Part shown: piece by piece, positions 28,060 through 39,173 of the stretch | Position numbering within the stretch: the stretch's first letter is position 1 | Layout: each line of letters begins with the position of its first letter | The notes under the pieces: model-generated | What the model saw: the letters and a program-made list of their open reading frames with translations, nothing else | What the model was told of the DNA's origin: nothing | Database searches by the model: none | Origin: Lichenicola sp964249735 | Lineage (GTDB): Bacteria > Pseudomonadota > Alphaproteobacteria > Acetobacterales > Acetobacteraceae | Reading direction: 5' to 3' | Length of the DNA: 64,000 nt | Assembly (NCBI GenBank): GCA_964249735.1 | Contig: CAXUDP010000006.1 | Location: 1 to 64,000 of the forward strand | Position numbers and translations under genes: made by a program

Positions 28060-29406
28060 ATGAGCGACAACCCGTTCGCCGAACCGGACGACAACGAGCG
28101 CACCATCATCCGCCCGGTGCCGGGTGGTCGTCGCATGGAGCCGCGCGCACCCGCGTCGGGCGCCGACGCGCCGGTGGACCCGGAACCGGGCGAGGCCGGC
28201 GCCGGGTTCGGCGAGCTGCCGGCCGGGATGGTGTCGCCGGTGGTGTCGGCGGCGTCCGGCTGCCTGAGCCTGCTGGGCCGGCTGCGCAACAGCTTCACCG
28301 TGCCGGACCCGACCGCGCTGCGCGAGCACGCGGTGCAGGAACTGCAGCGCTTCGAGCGCACGCTGCGCGCCGCCAACCTGCCGATGGAGCAGCTGCGCCC
28401 GGCGCACTACGCGCTGTGCGCCAGCATGGACGACGTGGTGCAGGCCACCCCCTGGGGCAGCCGGGGCGCCTGGGCCGACGCGTCGCTGGTCTCGACCTTC
28501 CACCAGGAGGTGCGCTCCGGCGAGCGCTTCTTCGACCTGCTGGCGCAGCTGCGCCAGAACCCGGGCCGGTTCCTGTTCGTGGTGGAGCTGATGTACCTGT
28601 GCATGTCGCTGGGCATGCAGGGCCGCTACCGCCTGTCGCCGCGCGGTCCCGCCGAGCTCGACCGGGTGCGCGAGGAAACCTATGTCCTGATCATGCGCAG
28701 CCGCGCCGCCGCCGAGCGCGGGCTGTCGCCGCACTGGCAGGGGGTGAGCGCGCCATACCGCCCGCGTCGCTTCGTGCTGCCGGTGTGGGTGGCGGCCCTC
28801 GCCGGGCTCGGGCTGGTCGCGCTGGTGTATGCCTGGGCGCTGCTCGGCCTGGCCGGCTCTTCGGACCGGCTGTTCGCCGCCGGCGCCACCCTGCCGCCGC
28901 TGCAGATGCCGGCCCTGTCGCGCAACGTCCCGCCGGTGCCGGTCGCGCTGGTGCCGCCGCCGCCGGGGGCGCGGGCGGCGCTGGGTGGCTTCCTGCGCCC
29001 GGAGGTGCAGCAGGGGCTGGTGGACGTGGTCGGCACCGACGCGGTGCCGGTCGTGCGGATGCACAGCCGAGGCATGTTCGCCTCCGGCAGCGCCGCGGTG
29101 GAGAGCCGCTTCGTCGCCATCCTGCGACGCGTGGCTCTGGCGATGCAGGACCAGCACGGCACCGTGCAGGTGATCGGCTACACCGACGACCAGCCGATCC
29201 ACACCGTGCGGTTCCCGTCCAACTTCCAGCTTTCCGCCGCACGTGCCCAGGCCGCCGCTGCGGTGATCGCCGCCGCGGCGCCGGGGCTGCATGTCGGCTC
29301 CGAGGGCCGCGCCGACGCCGACCCGATCGCGTCCAATGCCACGCCGGACGGGCGGGTGGAGAACCGGCGCATCGAGGTGGTGCTGCACCGGGCCAACGCG
29401 CCGTGA
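28060..29406 (+). CDS. tssL: T6SS inner-membrane protein TssL with OmpA-like domain
   Basis: At 448 residues this is an extended TssL. The cytoplasmic DotU domain (about 60-225) contains PAHYALCASMDDVVQATPWG and RFLFVVELMYLCMSLGMQGRY. A membrane segment lies at about 238-263. The C-terminus is an OmpA/MotB-type peptidoglycan-binding domain with GTVQVIGYTDDQPIHT and ENRRIEVVL. The N-terminal tail NERTIIRPVPGG (12-23) has Thr15 in a context like that of Agrobacterium TssL Thr14, the PpkA target that Fha binds. The tssM start overlaps its stop (GTGA). Confidence 0.95.
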   Translation: MSDNPFAEPDDNERTIIRPVPGGRRMEPRAPASGADAPVDPEPGEAGAGFGELPAGMVSPVVSAASGCLSLLGRLRNSFTVPDPTALREHAVQELQRFERTLRAANLPMEQLRPAHYALCASMDDVVQATPWGSRGAWADASLVSTFHQEVRSGERFFDLLAQLRQNPGRFLFVVELMYLCMSLGMQGRYRLSPRGPAELDRVREETYVLIMRSRAAAERGLSPHWQGVSAPYRPRRFVLPVWVAALAGLGLVALVYAWALLGLAGSSDRLFAAGATLPPLQMPALSRNVPPVPVALVPPPPGARAALGGFLRPEVQQGLVDVVGTDAVPVVRMHSRGMFASGSAAVESRFVAILRRVALAMQDQHGTVQVIGYTDDQPIHTVRFPSNFQLSAARAQAAAAVIAAAAPGLHVGSEGRADADPIASNATPDGRVENRRIEVVLHRANAP

Positions 29407-32400
29407 GCGGCATCGAGAACCTGCTGGCGATGCTGCTCGGCCGCTGGGCCACCAGCTTCGCCGGCCTCGCCATCGCCAGCACCCTGGTCTGGTATCTCGG
29501 GCCGCTGATCCCCGGGTTCGGGGGCAGGTTGTCGCGTGTGCTGCTGATCCTCGTCCTGGTCATGCTGTGGGGGGGCGTGAACGGCGTGCTGAGCTGGCGC
29601 CGACGACGACGCGACCGCGCCCTCACCGCGGGCCTGACCGAGGACGCCCCCGCCAGGGGCCGCGCCGGTCGGCAGGCCTCCCCCCGCGATGCCGGCGACG
29701 AGGAGGTGCGGCGCTTGCGCCAGCGGCTGCGCGAGTCTCTTCTCACCCTGCGCAAGGCCCGGGGCGGCGGCCGCTTCTACCTGTACGAGCAGCCCTGGTT
29801 CGTGGTGATCGGGCCGCCCGGCGCCGGCAAGACCACGGCGCTGACCCAGTGCGGGCTGCGCTTCCCGCTGGCCCAGCCGGACGGGCTCGGCGGTGCCGCC
29901 GCCGTCGCCGGTGTCGGCGGCACCAGGCTGTGCGACTGGTGGTTCGCCGACGAGGCGGTGCTGATCGACACCGCCGGCCGCTACACCACCCAGGACTCCA
30001 ACCAGCAGGTCGATCATGCCGGCTGGATCGGCTTCCTCGACCTGCTGCGACGCACCCGGCCGCGCCAGCCGCTGAACGGCGTGCTGGTGGTGATGTCGCT
30101 GGCCGAGATCGGCATCATGGCCTCGGCAGAGCGGATGAAGCACGCGCTGGCGGTGCGCAACCGGATCAAGGAGCTGACCGACCGGCTCGGCGTGCGCCTG
30201 CCGGTCTACGCCGTGTTCAGCAAGGCGGACCGAATCGCCGGCTTCACCGAGTTCTTCGACGACCTCGACCAGGGCGCCCGCGAGCAGGTCTGGGGCACCA
30301 CCTTCGCCTTGTCGCAGGGGGTCGAGATGTTCGGGTCCGAGTACCGCCTGCTGATCGACCGGCTGGACGGGCGCCTGTTCGAGCGGCTGCAGGCAGAGCG
30401 CGGTCCCGACCGGCGTGTGGCGATCGCCGCCTTTCCGCTGCAGATGGCGAGCCTGGAGGCGCCGCTGACGGAGTTCCTCCAGGCGGCGTTCGGCGGCACC
30501 CGGCTCGACCCGGCACCGCTGCTGCGCGGGGTGTATCTCACCTCCGGCACCCAGGAGGGCACGCCGGTGGACCGGCTCACCGGCATGCTGGCGCGCACCT
30601 TCGGCATCGACCAAAGGCGGGCGCCGAGCCTGCGTCCGGTGGCCGGCCGCTCCTACTTCATCGGCAGGACGGTGCGCGAGGTGATCCTGGGCGAGGCGCT
30701 GCTGGTGTCGGCCAGTCCGCGCGTGCGGCGTCGTCGCCTGTTCTGGCGCTCCGCCGGCTTCTCCACCGTGGGCCTGGTCACCGCGGCAGCCTGCCTGCTG
30801 CTGTGGCGCGAGCACGCGGTCAATGCCCGTGCGATCGCGCAGGGACAGACGGCGATCGACGCGTACCGCGGCAGCCTGGCAGCGCTGCCGCTCGATCCGG
30901 TCCGGGACGACGACCTGTCCCGGATCCTTCCGGTGCTCGACGCGGCGCGCGCCCTGCCGGGCGGCGGCGCCACGCAAGGCGGGCTTGCCGGACGGCTCGG
31001 GATCGGCCAGGGCGACAAGCTCGCCGTCACCGACGAGGTGGCCTACCGCCACGCGCTCGAGCGGGTGCTGCTGCCGCGCCTGGTCTGGCGCCTGGAAGGC
31101 CAGATGCGCAGCCACCTCGACGCGCCCGACTTCCTGTACGAGGCGACCCGGATCTACCTGATGCTGGGCAATGACGGCCCGCTCGACGTCAACCTCGTGC
31201 GCGACTGGATGGCGCTGGACTGGAGCGCGCGCTACCCCGGCCCGGTGTTCGAGCCGATGCGCGCCGACCTTCTGCGCCACCTGGATGCCCTGCTGGCCGG
31301 CCCGCTGCCGACCGTGCCTCTCGATGGCGCGCTGGTGAGCCAGGCGCGCAGCACCTTCAGCCGCGTGTCGCCGGCCGAGCGGGTGTACAGCCGGATCAGG
31401 CCCGGTGCCGCGGCGAGCGCGGTGCCGCCCTGGAGCCCGGGGCTGGCGCTTGGCGGCGGCAGCGAGGGCCAGCTGTTCACCCGCATTTCCGGCCGGCCCC
31501 TGGGCGACGGCATCCCCGGCTTCTACACCGCGGAGGGTTTCCGCAGCGTGCTGCTGCCGGCGCTGCGCTCGGCGGCGCGCGACGTGACCGACGAGGCCTG
31601 GGTGCTCGGACGGCAGCCGGGGGCGGCCGGTCCGGACAACCTGCAGGCGCTGGAGGCGGGGGTGATCGCGCTCTACGCCGCCGACTACATCCGGCTGTGG
31701 GACGCCATGCTGGACGACCTGGCGCTCGAGCCGTTCCGCAACCACGCGGATGCGGTGCAGAAGCTCTACGTGATGGCGTCGCCGCAATCGCCGCTGCGCG
31801 ACCTGCTGGTGTCGATCGTGCACGAGCTCGCCCCCGCCCATGAGGCGGCCGCCGGCGGCAACGCGGGTCGCGCCGCCGACCCGCACAACAGCCGGTTGTC
31901 GGCAGTGTTCGCGCAAGGCCGCCCGGACGACCCGGCGCCGCTGCCGGGGGAGCAGATCGACGCGCACTACCGCGCGCTGATCGACTTCACCGGTCAGACC
32001 GGACAGGCCGAACCGATCACCGGCATCTTCCGGCTGCTGAACCAGCTGCAGAGCGAGCTGGCGCAGCTGTCGGGGGCGGAGAACCCGTCGGCGGTGCTGA
32101 CCAGCGGCCAGGACCCGGCGCAGCTGCTCGCCGCCGAGGCCGACCGCCAGCCGCAGCCGGTGGCACGCTGGCTGCACCAGATCTCGTCCGGCGGCGGCAG
32201 CATGCTGCGCGGCGACGCGCACCAGGCGGCGGCGGGCGCGTTCAACGGCAGCGACGGCCCGGCCCGGCTGTGCCACCAGGTGGTCGACAACCATTACCCG
32301 TTCGATCCGGGCGCTCCCGCCGACGCACCGCTGGACGACTTCGCCCATCTGTTCGCCCCCGGCGGCGCGCTGGACGCCTATTTCAAGACCCAGCTCCGTC

Positions 32401-32921
32401 CCTATGTCGACACCTCCGGCCCCGCCTGGCACGGGCAGCCGGTGGGCGAGATCGCCCCGCCGGCCTCGGACGCGTCGCTGGCGATGTTCCAGCAGGCGGC
32501 GCGCATACGCGACCAGTTCTTCCCCACCGGCGGCACGACGCCCTCCCTGCACTTCACCGTCGCGCCGGTCTCGGCGGACCCGAAGTCGAAGCAGGTACTG
32601 CTGACGCTGGGGGCGGTGACGGTGATCTGGCAGCCGGGCTCGGTGCACGGCAGCGGCGTGACCTGGCCCTCGGATGGGCCCAGCGACGCGGAGCTCGTGT
32701 TTAAGCCGGCCGCCTCGTTCGCGCGCCACGCCAACGGGGCCTGGGCGCTATTCCGGCTGCTGGACGATGGCCGGGTGGAGCCGGCGGACGCGCCGGGCCA
32801 TTACCTGCTGGGCTTCCGTTCCGGCGACCGCGAGGCCAACTTCTCGGTCGAGATGGCGTCCGCGAACACACCCCTCGACACGAAGGCGTTGCAGGCGTTT
32901 CGTTGTCCGGTGCTGAAGTGA
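29403..32921 (+). CDS. tssM: T6SS inner-membrane protein TssM (IcmF)
   Basis: The 1172-residue protein spans the envelope. Two membrane segments lie near 15-35 and 45-64 and a third near 445-465. Between them is a cytoplasmic NTPase domain with Walker A GPPGAGKT (137-144) followed by a DTAGRY motif. The large periplasmic part is followed by the C-terminal beta domain with QPGSVHGSGVTWPSDGPSDA. TssM forms the membrane core with TssL. No tssJ lipoprotein gene is present, as in other clusters of this type. The GTG start overlaps the TssL stop; reading further upstream overlaps tssL. Confidence 0.96.
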   Translation: MSGIENLLAMLLGRWATSFAGLAIASTLVWYLGPLIPGFGGRLSRVLLILVLVMLWGGVNGVLSWRRRRRDRALTAGLTEDAPARGRAGRQASPRDAGDEEVRRLRQRLRESLLTLRKARGGGRFYLYEQPWFVVIGPPGAGKTTALTQCGLRFPLAQPDGLGGAAAVAGVGGTRLCDWWFADEAVLIDTAGRYTTQDSNQQVDHAGWIGFLDLLRRTRPRQPLNGVLVVMSLAEIGIMASAERMKHALAVRNRIKELTDRLGVRLPVYAVFSKADRIAGFTEFFDDLDQGAREQVWGTTFALSQGVEMFGSEYRLLIDRLDGRLFERLQAERGPDRRVAIAAFPLQMASLEAPLTEFLQAAFGGTRLDPAPLLRGVYLTSGTQEGTPVDRLTGMLARTFGIDQRRAPSLRPVAGRSYFIGRTVREVILGEALLVSASPRVRRRRLFWRSAGFSTVGLVTAAACLLLWREHAVNARAIAQGQTAIDAYRGSLAALPLDPVRDDDLSRILPVLDAARALPGGGATQGGLAGRLGIGQGDKLAVTDEVAYRHALERVLLPRLVWRLEGQMRSHLDAPDFLYEATRIYLMLGNDGPLDVNLVRDWMALDWSARYPGPVFEPMRADLLRHLDALLAGPLPTVPLDGALVSQARSTFSRVSPAERVYSRIRPGAAASAVPPWSPGLALGGGSEGQLFTRISGRPLGDGIPGFYTAEGFRSVLLPALRSAARDVTDEAWVLGRQPGAAGPDNLQALEAGVIALYAADYIRLWDAMLDDLALEPFRNHADAVQKLYVMASPQSPLRDLLVSIVHELAPAHEAAAGGNAGRAADPHNSRLSAVFAQGRPDDPAPLPGEQIDAHYRALIDFTGQTGQAEPITGIFRLLNQLQSELAQLSGAENPSAVLTSGQDPAQLLAAEADRQPQPVARWLHQISSGGGSMLRGDAHQAAAGAFNGSDGPARLCHQVVDNHYPFDPGAPADAPLDDFAHLFAPGGALDAYFKTQLRPYVDTSGPAWHGQPVGEIAPPASDASLAMFQQAARIRDQFFPTGGTTPSLHFTVAPVSADPKSKQVLLTLGAVTVIWQPGSVHGSGVTWPSDGPSDAELVFKPAASFARHANGAWALFRLLDDGRVEPADAPGHYLLGFRSGDREANFSVEMASANTPLDTKALQAFRCPVLK

Positions 32922-33028
32922 GTCGTGTTGTGGTGGGCCGTGCTGACGTGGGCCAGGCTGAAGCGAGGCATGATGTGTGGCATCTCCCGACCACCCGGCA
33001 CGCCTCGATCCGGCCTGCCGGCGGCCGC

Positions 33029-33745
33029 ATGAGCGGCGAGGCGCGGGTGTCGGCGGTGTCGCATGCCGGCGCGGTGCGCCCGGAGAACCAGGACGCGCTG
33101 CTGTGCCGGCCGGAGGTCGGCCTGTTCGTGGTCGCCGACGGCGCCGGCGGCCACCGCGACGGCGCGATGGCGTCCAGCCGGGTGGTCGGCAGCGTCGCCT
33201 CGCTCGCCGCCGGCCTGAGTGCGGCCGAGCGGCTGACGCATCTGCGCCACCGCCTGTCCGCGCTGCACGACGCGCTGCTGGAGGAGGCGGGTGCGCGTGC
33301 GCCGGAGCGCGGCATGGCCTCCACCGTGGTGGCGCTGCTGCTGGATCAGGACTTCTTCGCCTGCCTGTGGGCCGGCGACTCCCGGATCTACCTGTTACGC
33401 GAAGGCGAGCTGACCCAGCTCACGCGCGACCACAGCGTGGTGCAGGAGCTGATCGACACCGGAATGATCGAGCCGTGGGAGGCGGACACCCATCCCCAGG
33501 CCCACGTGATCACCCGCGCGATCGGCGCCGGCCGCTCGCCGCTGGTGCTGGACAAGCGGGTCGGCCAGCTGCTGCCGTTCGACCGGTTCCTGTTGTGCAG
33601 CGACGGGCTGAGCAAGACGCTGGCCGATCCCGAGATCAAGCTGCTGCTGCAGCAGGGCGGCGACGCGGCCGCGCAGCTGGTGGAAGCAGCACTGCTGCGC
33701 AAGGCGCGCGACAACGTCACCGTGGTGGTGGTGGAGACGGATTAG
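33029..33745 (+). CDS. pppA: T6SS-associated PP2C-family phosphatase (PppA)
   Basis: The 238-residue protein holds the PP2C metal-binding motifs in order: RPENQDA (17-23), VADGAGGH (35-42), WAGDSRIYLL (114-123), CSDGLSKTL (about 190-198) and the terminal DNVTVVVVE. It would remove the phosphates that PpkA adds and so switch the system off. The start chosen is the ATG at 33029 because the PP2C domain begins there; an upstream ATG at 32903 would overlap tssM. In Agrobacterium this domain is fused to TagF, but no TagF domain is visible here. Confidence 0.9.
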   Translation: MSGEARVSAVSHAGAVRPENQDALLCRPEVGLFVVADGAGGHRDGAMASSRVVGSVASLAAGLSAAERLTHLRHRLSALHDALLEEAGARAPERGMASTVVALLLDQDFFACLWAGDSRIYLLREGELTQLTRDHSVVQELIDTGMIEPWEADTHPQAHVITRAIGAGRSPLVLDKRVGQLLPFDRFLLCSDGLSKTLADPEIKLLLQQGGDAAAQLVEAALLRKARDNVTVVVVETD

Positions 33746-33849
33746 GTCGTTGCAACGCCGAGCGTGAACACGAGTGGGAGGTGGCCTGCATCATGGTTGT
33801 TCAACGCGCCGGAGCTAATGCTTTGAACTGACAACCCATCCCAGGACAT

Positions 33850-34206
33850 CTAGCTGGCCGCTTCTTCAATCACGGGATGAGCGCTCCAGTCGCAGTCGCC
33901 GTAGGTAGAGCAATAGTCGCCGTCTGGCGGGATCGTAATGTCACAGTGACCACGAACATTTTTCGAGGCGCAGACAGGACAGGTTGGCTTTGCCGTCTGG
34001 CTGCTGCGTGAAATGATGTTGAGGAACTGCCGAGTCACAGTGTCAGCGGCTTCCGTCGCAACCGAGATGGCTTCTCCATTGGCATCACGCGCGTGGGTGA
34101 GCCAATTTACCAGTTGCCAAGCCGTCTCTGACGTCGCCTCGAGATAGCTCTGTAACTCTTTACTACATGCGCCGAAACACAGCTGGTTGAGAAGTGCTAC
34201 AGACAA
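33850..34206 (-). CDS. Hypothetical small cysteine-rich protein in a lower-GC patch
   Basis: The 118-residue reading frame starts with TTG at 34206; a stop five codons upstream limits it. The N-terminal two thirds are helical. The C-terminus has TCPVCASKNVRGHC (75-88) and YCSTYGDCDW (98-107), whose spacing resembles a zinc ribbon. Base composition is near 50 percent GC, far below its neighbours. I recognise no family. It could be a recent arrival or a remnant of one, with no clear ribosome binding site. Confidence 0.4.
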   Translation of the reverse strand: MSVALLNQLCFGACSKELQSYLEATSETAWQLVNWLTHARDANGEAISVATEAADTVTRQFLNIISRSSQTAKPTCPVCASKNVRGHCDITIPPDGDYCSTYGDCDWSAHPVIEEAAS

Positions 34207-34497
34207 ACTCTCGTTCTCAGTTCGAGAACTCGAACAGGCTCAGGGCAAAACCCGTTGCCTCTGCTTGAAGTGGCAAGGCCCTTCACCACTCACTGCGCTC
34301 CTCGGGCGACTGCGCCGACCTTCCGAGAAGAGCTGAGGGCCGGCCTATGCGGACGCCCTACCTGCGAGCGGACCTTTCACTTCCGGTCAGATCTCACAGA
34401 AAACTCCTACTCAACAACAAGCCTCTGGAAGAAGCGGCGTCCCTTCCGAGGACGCCGCTCCATGCCGCCGACAGCCCGATGAAGAACTCGGTTCGAT
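34207..34497. other. Intergenic region, lower GC, between small ORF and katG
   Basis: No convincing gene is seen. The stretch has lower GC than the genes on both sides and contains the katG terminator hairpin. Short open readings on both strands look like chance. Confidence 0.5.
34433..34459 (-). terminator. Intrinsic terminator of katG
   Basis: A 10-bp stem (AGCGGCGTCC paired with GGACGCCGCT, loop of seven bases) lies about 40 bases after the katG stop codon. On the minus strand it is followed by TTCTTCC, a T-rich tail. Confidence 0.65.
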
Positions 34498-36735
<2,238 letters not shown>

Positions 36736-36806
36736 CGTGTTCTCCTGATCTTCGACTGCAAACGCAGCACGGCGCGTCGCAGGGTCACCCCCGCCGTCAC
36801 GACCCG

Positions 36807-36872
36807 AGGATAAGAGATCGCCCTTCCGGGCGGAAGCCGGACAGCCGATAACGGGCTATAGTTCGCTTCTAT
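36807..36872 (-). promoter_or_regulatory. OxyR-like operator and -10 box of katG
   Basis: ATAG (36858-36861) and CTAT (36869-36872) flank seven bases, matching the OxyR half-site arrangement. A third element, ATAA, lies exactly 10 bp away at 36848-36851; a fourth at the other end is degenerate. TATCCT on the minus strand (36807-36812) is a candidate -10, placing the operator centre about 65 bases upstream of the predicted start. No oxyR gene is in the window. Confidence 0.6.
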
Positions 36873-36919
36873 CGCAGCCATCGGACCTGCCTAAGGCGCG
36901 TCGCCGACCCGCATCGACC

Positions 36920-39169
36920 TCAGGACGACGCGGAGGACGCGCGTTCGCACCAGCCACGCCACATCGTGCGGTAGGCCGCTTCCAGCCCGCGTGTGAACGA
37001 CCGGCCGTCGCACAAGGCCGACGCCGCCATGCGGTTGCGCAAGGAGTGCCGGATGCGGCCGAGCTCCTGCGGGTCGGACAGGAGGGACAGCGCGGTCGAC
37101 ACGTACTCCTCCGGCGTGCGCGCCACCCAGCCAGCGGTCCCGATCGCGTGGAGGAACCCGGCCGTCTGCCGCGACTGCGGCGCGGGTCCTGGCAGCGTCA
37201 CCACCGGAACGCCCATCCACAACGCGTCGCAGCTGGTCAGGCCGCCGGAGAACGGGAACGGGTCCAGGGCGACGTCGACGTCGCCGTACTCCTCCAGCAT
37301 CGCCCGGTGCGGCGACTCGCCGCGAAGCACCAGCCGCTCCGCACCGATGCCGTGCCCGGCGAACTGTGCCGCCAGGCTCCGGCGCATGCCCTCGTCGACC
37401 AACGACCGCCACTTCAGCAGCAGGCGCGACCCGGGGGCCGCGTGCAGCAGCGCCGCCCATAGGCGCACCACATCCGGCCCGACCTTGGCGAGGTTGTTGA
37501 AGCTGCCGAAGGTGGGCGGCCGGCCGCGCGTGCAGGGCGGCGTCGCCGGCACCGGCGCGTCGTCGATCGGCGCGAAGCAGAACCGCGAGCCGGGCAGCCG
37601 GACCACCCGCTCGCTGTAGCCGTCCTCCTCGCCGGGCAGGATGGTGGCCGCGTCCGACAGGATGACGTCCATGCCGGACAGCCCGGTGGTTTCCCAGTAG
37701 CCGAGCCAGCTCGCCTGCAGCGGCGCCGCCCTGCGGGCGAACAGCGTCAGGCGGTTGCCCGCGGTGTGCCCGGACAGGTCCACCAGGATGTCGATCCCGT
37801 CCGCCTCGATCATCTCCGCGGCCGCCTGGTCCGGCAGCCCGACCAGGCTGCGCCAGCGGTCCGACGTCCGGCGCAGCTCCTCCGCGACGCTGCCCGAATG
37901 CGGCGCGGTGCTGTAGCAGGTCACCTCGACGACCGCGCGGTCGTGGCAGCGCAGCACCGGCCTCAGGAAATACCCGACCGGATGCGGGCCGAGATCGCCC
38001 GACACGTAGCCGATCCGCAGCCGACGCTCCGGGTCCGCAACGTTGCCGAACGATGCAGACCGACGAGGCCGCTCCACCAGCGCGGCATGACGCCGTGCCG
38101 CCGCCGGGGCATCCGCTCCCGAACCGCGGTAGTGCAGGGTCATCAGCAGGTTCGAGCGGGCGTCGGCGAACTCCGGATCGAGGGCGATCGCCGTCTCGTA
38201 CGCGGCGACGGCGTCCTCGAACCGCCCTGCGTCCTTCAACAGGTTGCCGAGGTTGGAGTGCGCCCCGGCGAAGCCCGGCCTGAGCCGGATGGCAGCCTCC
38301 TGCGCCGCGATCGCTTCCCCGAGTTGCCCGACCGCGCCGAGCACGTTGCCGAGGTTGGCATGGGCCTCGGCGTAGTCCGGCCGGGCCAGGATGGCGGCAC
38401 GGTAGGCGTCGGCCGCGTCCTCCTTCCGTCCCGCAGCCGACAGCGCGTTGCCGAGGTTGCACTGCGCCTCGACGAAGCCGGGCCGCAGGCGCAGCACCAC
38501 ATGGTAGGCGGCGACCGCCTCGTCGGACCGTCCCGAAGCGGCCAGCAGGTTGGCCAGGTTGTAGCGCGTCCCGACCGGATCCGCGCCCAGACGGATCGCG
38601 GCCTCGAGGGCGGCGACGGCGTCCTCGAACCGGCCCAGCTCCTTCAGCGCCACCCCGAGATTGGCGTGCGCGTCGGCAAAGCCGGACGCGACGTCGATCG
38701 CTTCCCTGTAGGCGGCGACCGCCTGCGCCGGCCGACCGGCCGCCCGCAACGCGTTGCCGAGGCCGAGACGGGCCGGGGCGTGGTCGGGCCTGAGCCGGAT
38801 CGCCGCGGTGAAGGCAATGATCGCCGGGCCGGGCTGCCCGAGGGCGGCCAGCACGTTGCCCAGGTTGAGGTGATACGGCGGCCTGTCCGGGTCGATCCGG
38901 ATCGCCCGCTCGATCAGCTCCCGGGCGCGGTCGTGCCGTCCCGCCTCGAAGGCCAGCAGGCCCAGCAGATGCAGCGCGTCGGCATGGCGCGGCTCGAGCG
39001 TCAGCACACGGCGATAGGACGCCTCTGCCTGCTCCGCCTCGCCCGCCTGATGATGCCGGACCGCCTGCCCGAACAGCTCCAGGCCGAGCGCGGCCGCGGC
39101 CGGCCCGACGCTGCCCTGCGCGCGGCGCTGCCTACGGTTCATCCATCCGCTCTGCGGGAGCACGGACAT
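36920..39169 (-). CDS. TPR-containing SPINDLY/OGT-type glycosyltransferase
   Basis: The 749-residue protein has about ten TPR repeats in its first 350 residues (each with a NLG or ALG core, such as AHANLGNVLGAVGQ). These are followed by an OGT C-terminal catalytic region: RLRIGYVSGDLGPHPVGYFL, DILVDLSGHTAGNRL, PPTFGSFNNLAKV and the DPFPFSGGLTSCDALWMGVPVVTL donor-binding segment. The family transfers sugars to proteins; bacterial members may glycosylate surface proteins or flagellins. The start at 39169 lies four bases after the TetR gene; an ATG at 39142 is an alternative. The acceptor is unknown. Confidence 0.88.
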   Translation of the reverse strand: MSVLPQSGWMNRRQRRAQGSVGPAAAALGLELFGQAVRHHQAGEAEQAEASYRRVLTLEPRHADALHLLGLLAFEAGRHDRARELIERAIRIDPDRPPYHLNLGNVLAALGQPGPAIIAFTAAIRLRPDHAPARLGLGNALRAAGRPAQAVAAYREAIDVASGFADAHANLGVALKELGRFEDAVAALEAAIRLGADPVGTRYNLANLLAASGRSDEAVAAYHVVLRLRPGFVEAQCNLGNALSAAGRKEDAADAYRAAILARPDYAEAHANLGNVLGAVGQLGEAIAAQEAAIRLRPGFAGAHSNLGNLLKDAGRFEDAVAAYETAIALDPEFADARSNLLMTLHYRGSGADAPAAARRHAALVERPRRSASFGNVADPERRLRIGYVSGDLGPHPVGYFLRPVLRCHDRAVVEVTCYSTAPHSGSVAEELRRTSDRWRSLVGLPDQAAAEMIEADGIDILVDLSGHTAGNRLTLFARRAAPLQASWLGYWETTGLSGMDVILSDAATILPGEEDGYSERVVRLPGSRFCFAPIDDAPVPATPPCTRGRPPTFGSFNNLAKVGPDVVRLWAALLHAAPGSRLLLKWRSLVDEGMRRSLAAQFAGHGIGAERLVLRGESPHRAMLEEYGDVDVALDPFPFSGGLTSCDALWMGVPVVTLPGPAPQSRQTAGFLHAIGTAGWVARTPEEYVSTALSLLSDPQELGRIRHSLRNRMAASALCDGRSFTRGLEAAYRTMWRGWCERASSASS

Positions 39170-39173
39170 GCCG

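Noticed and set aside
29178..32729. An 1183-residue open frame on the minus strand
   Set aside because: It lies opposite tssM and tssL and has the same low-complexity composition without any domain.
36920..38462. Open frames inside the TPR glycosyltransferase
   Set aside because: They are out-of-frame readings of the same gene.
38200..39000. Repeated DNA that could be taken for a repeat array
   Set aside because: The near-repeats are the TPR codons of the glycosyltransferase, not a CRISPR or mobile element.
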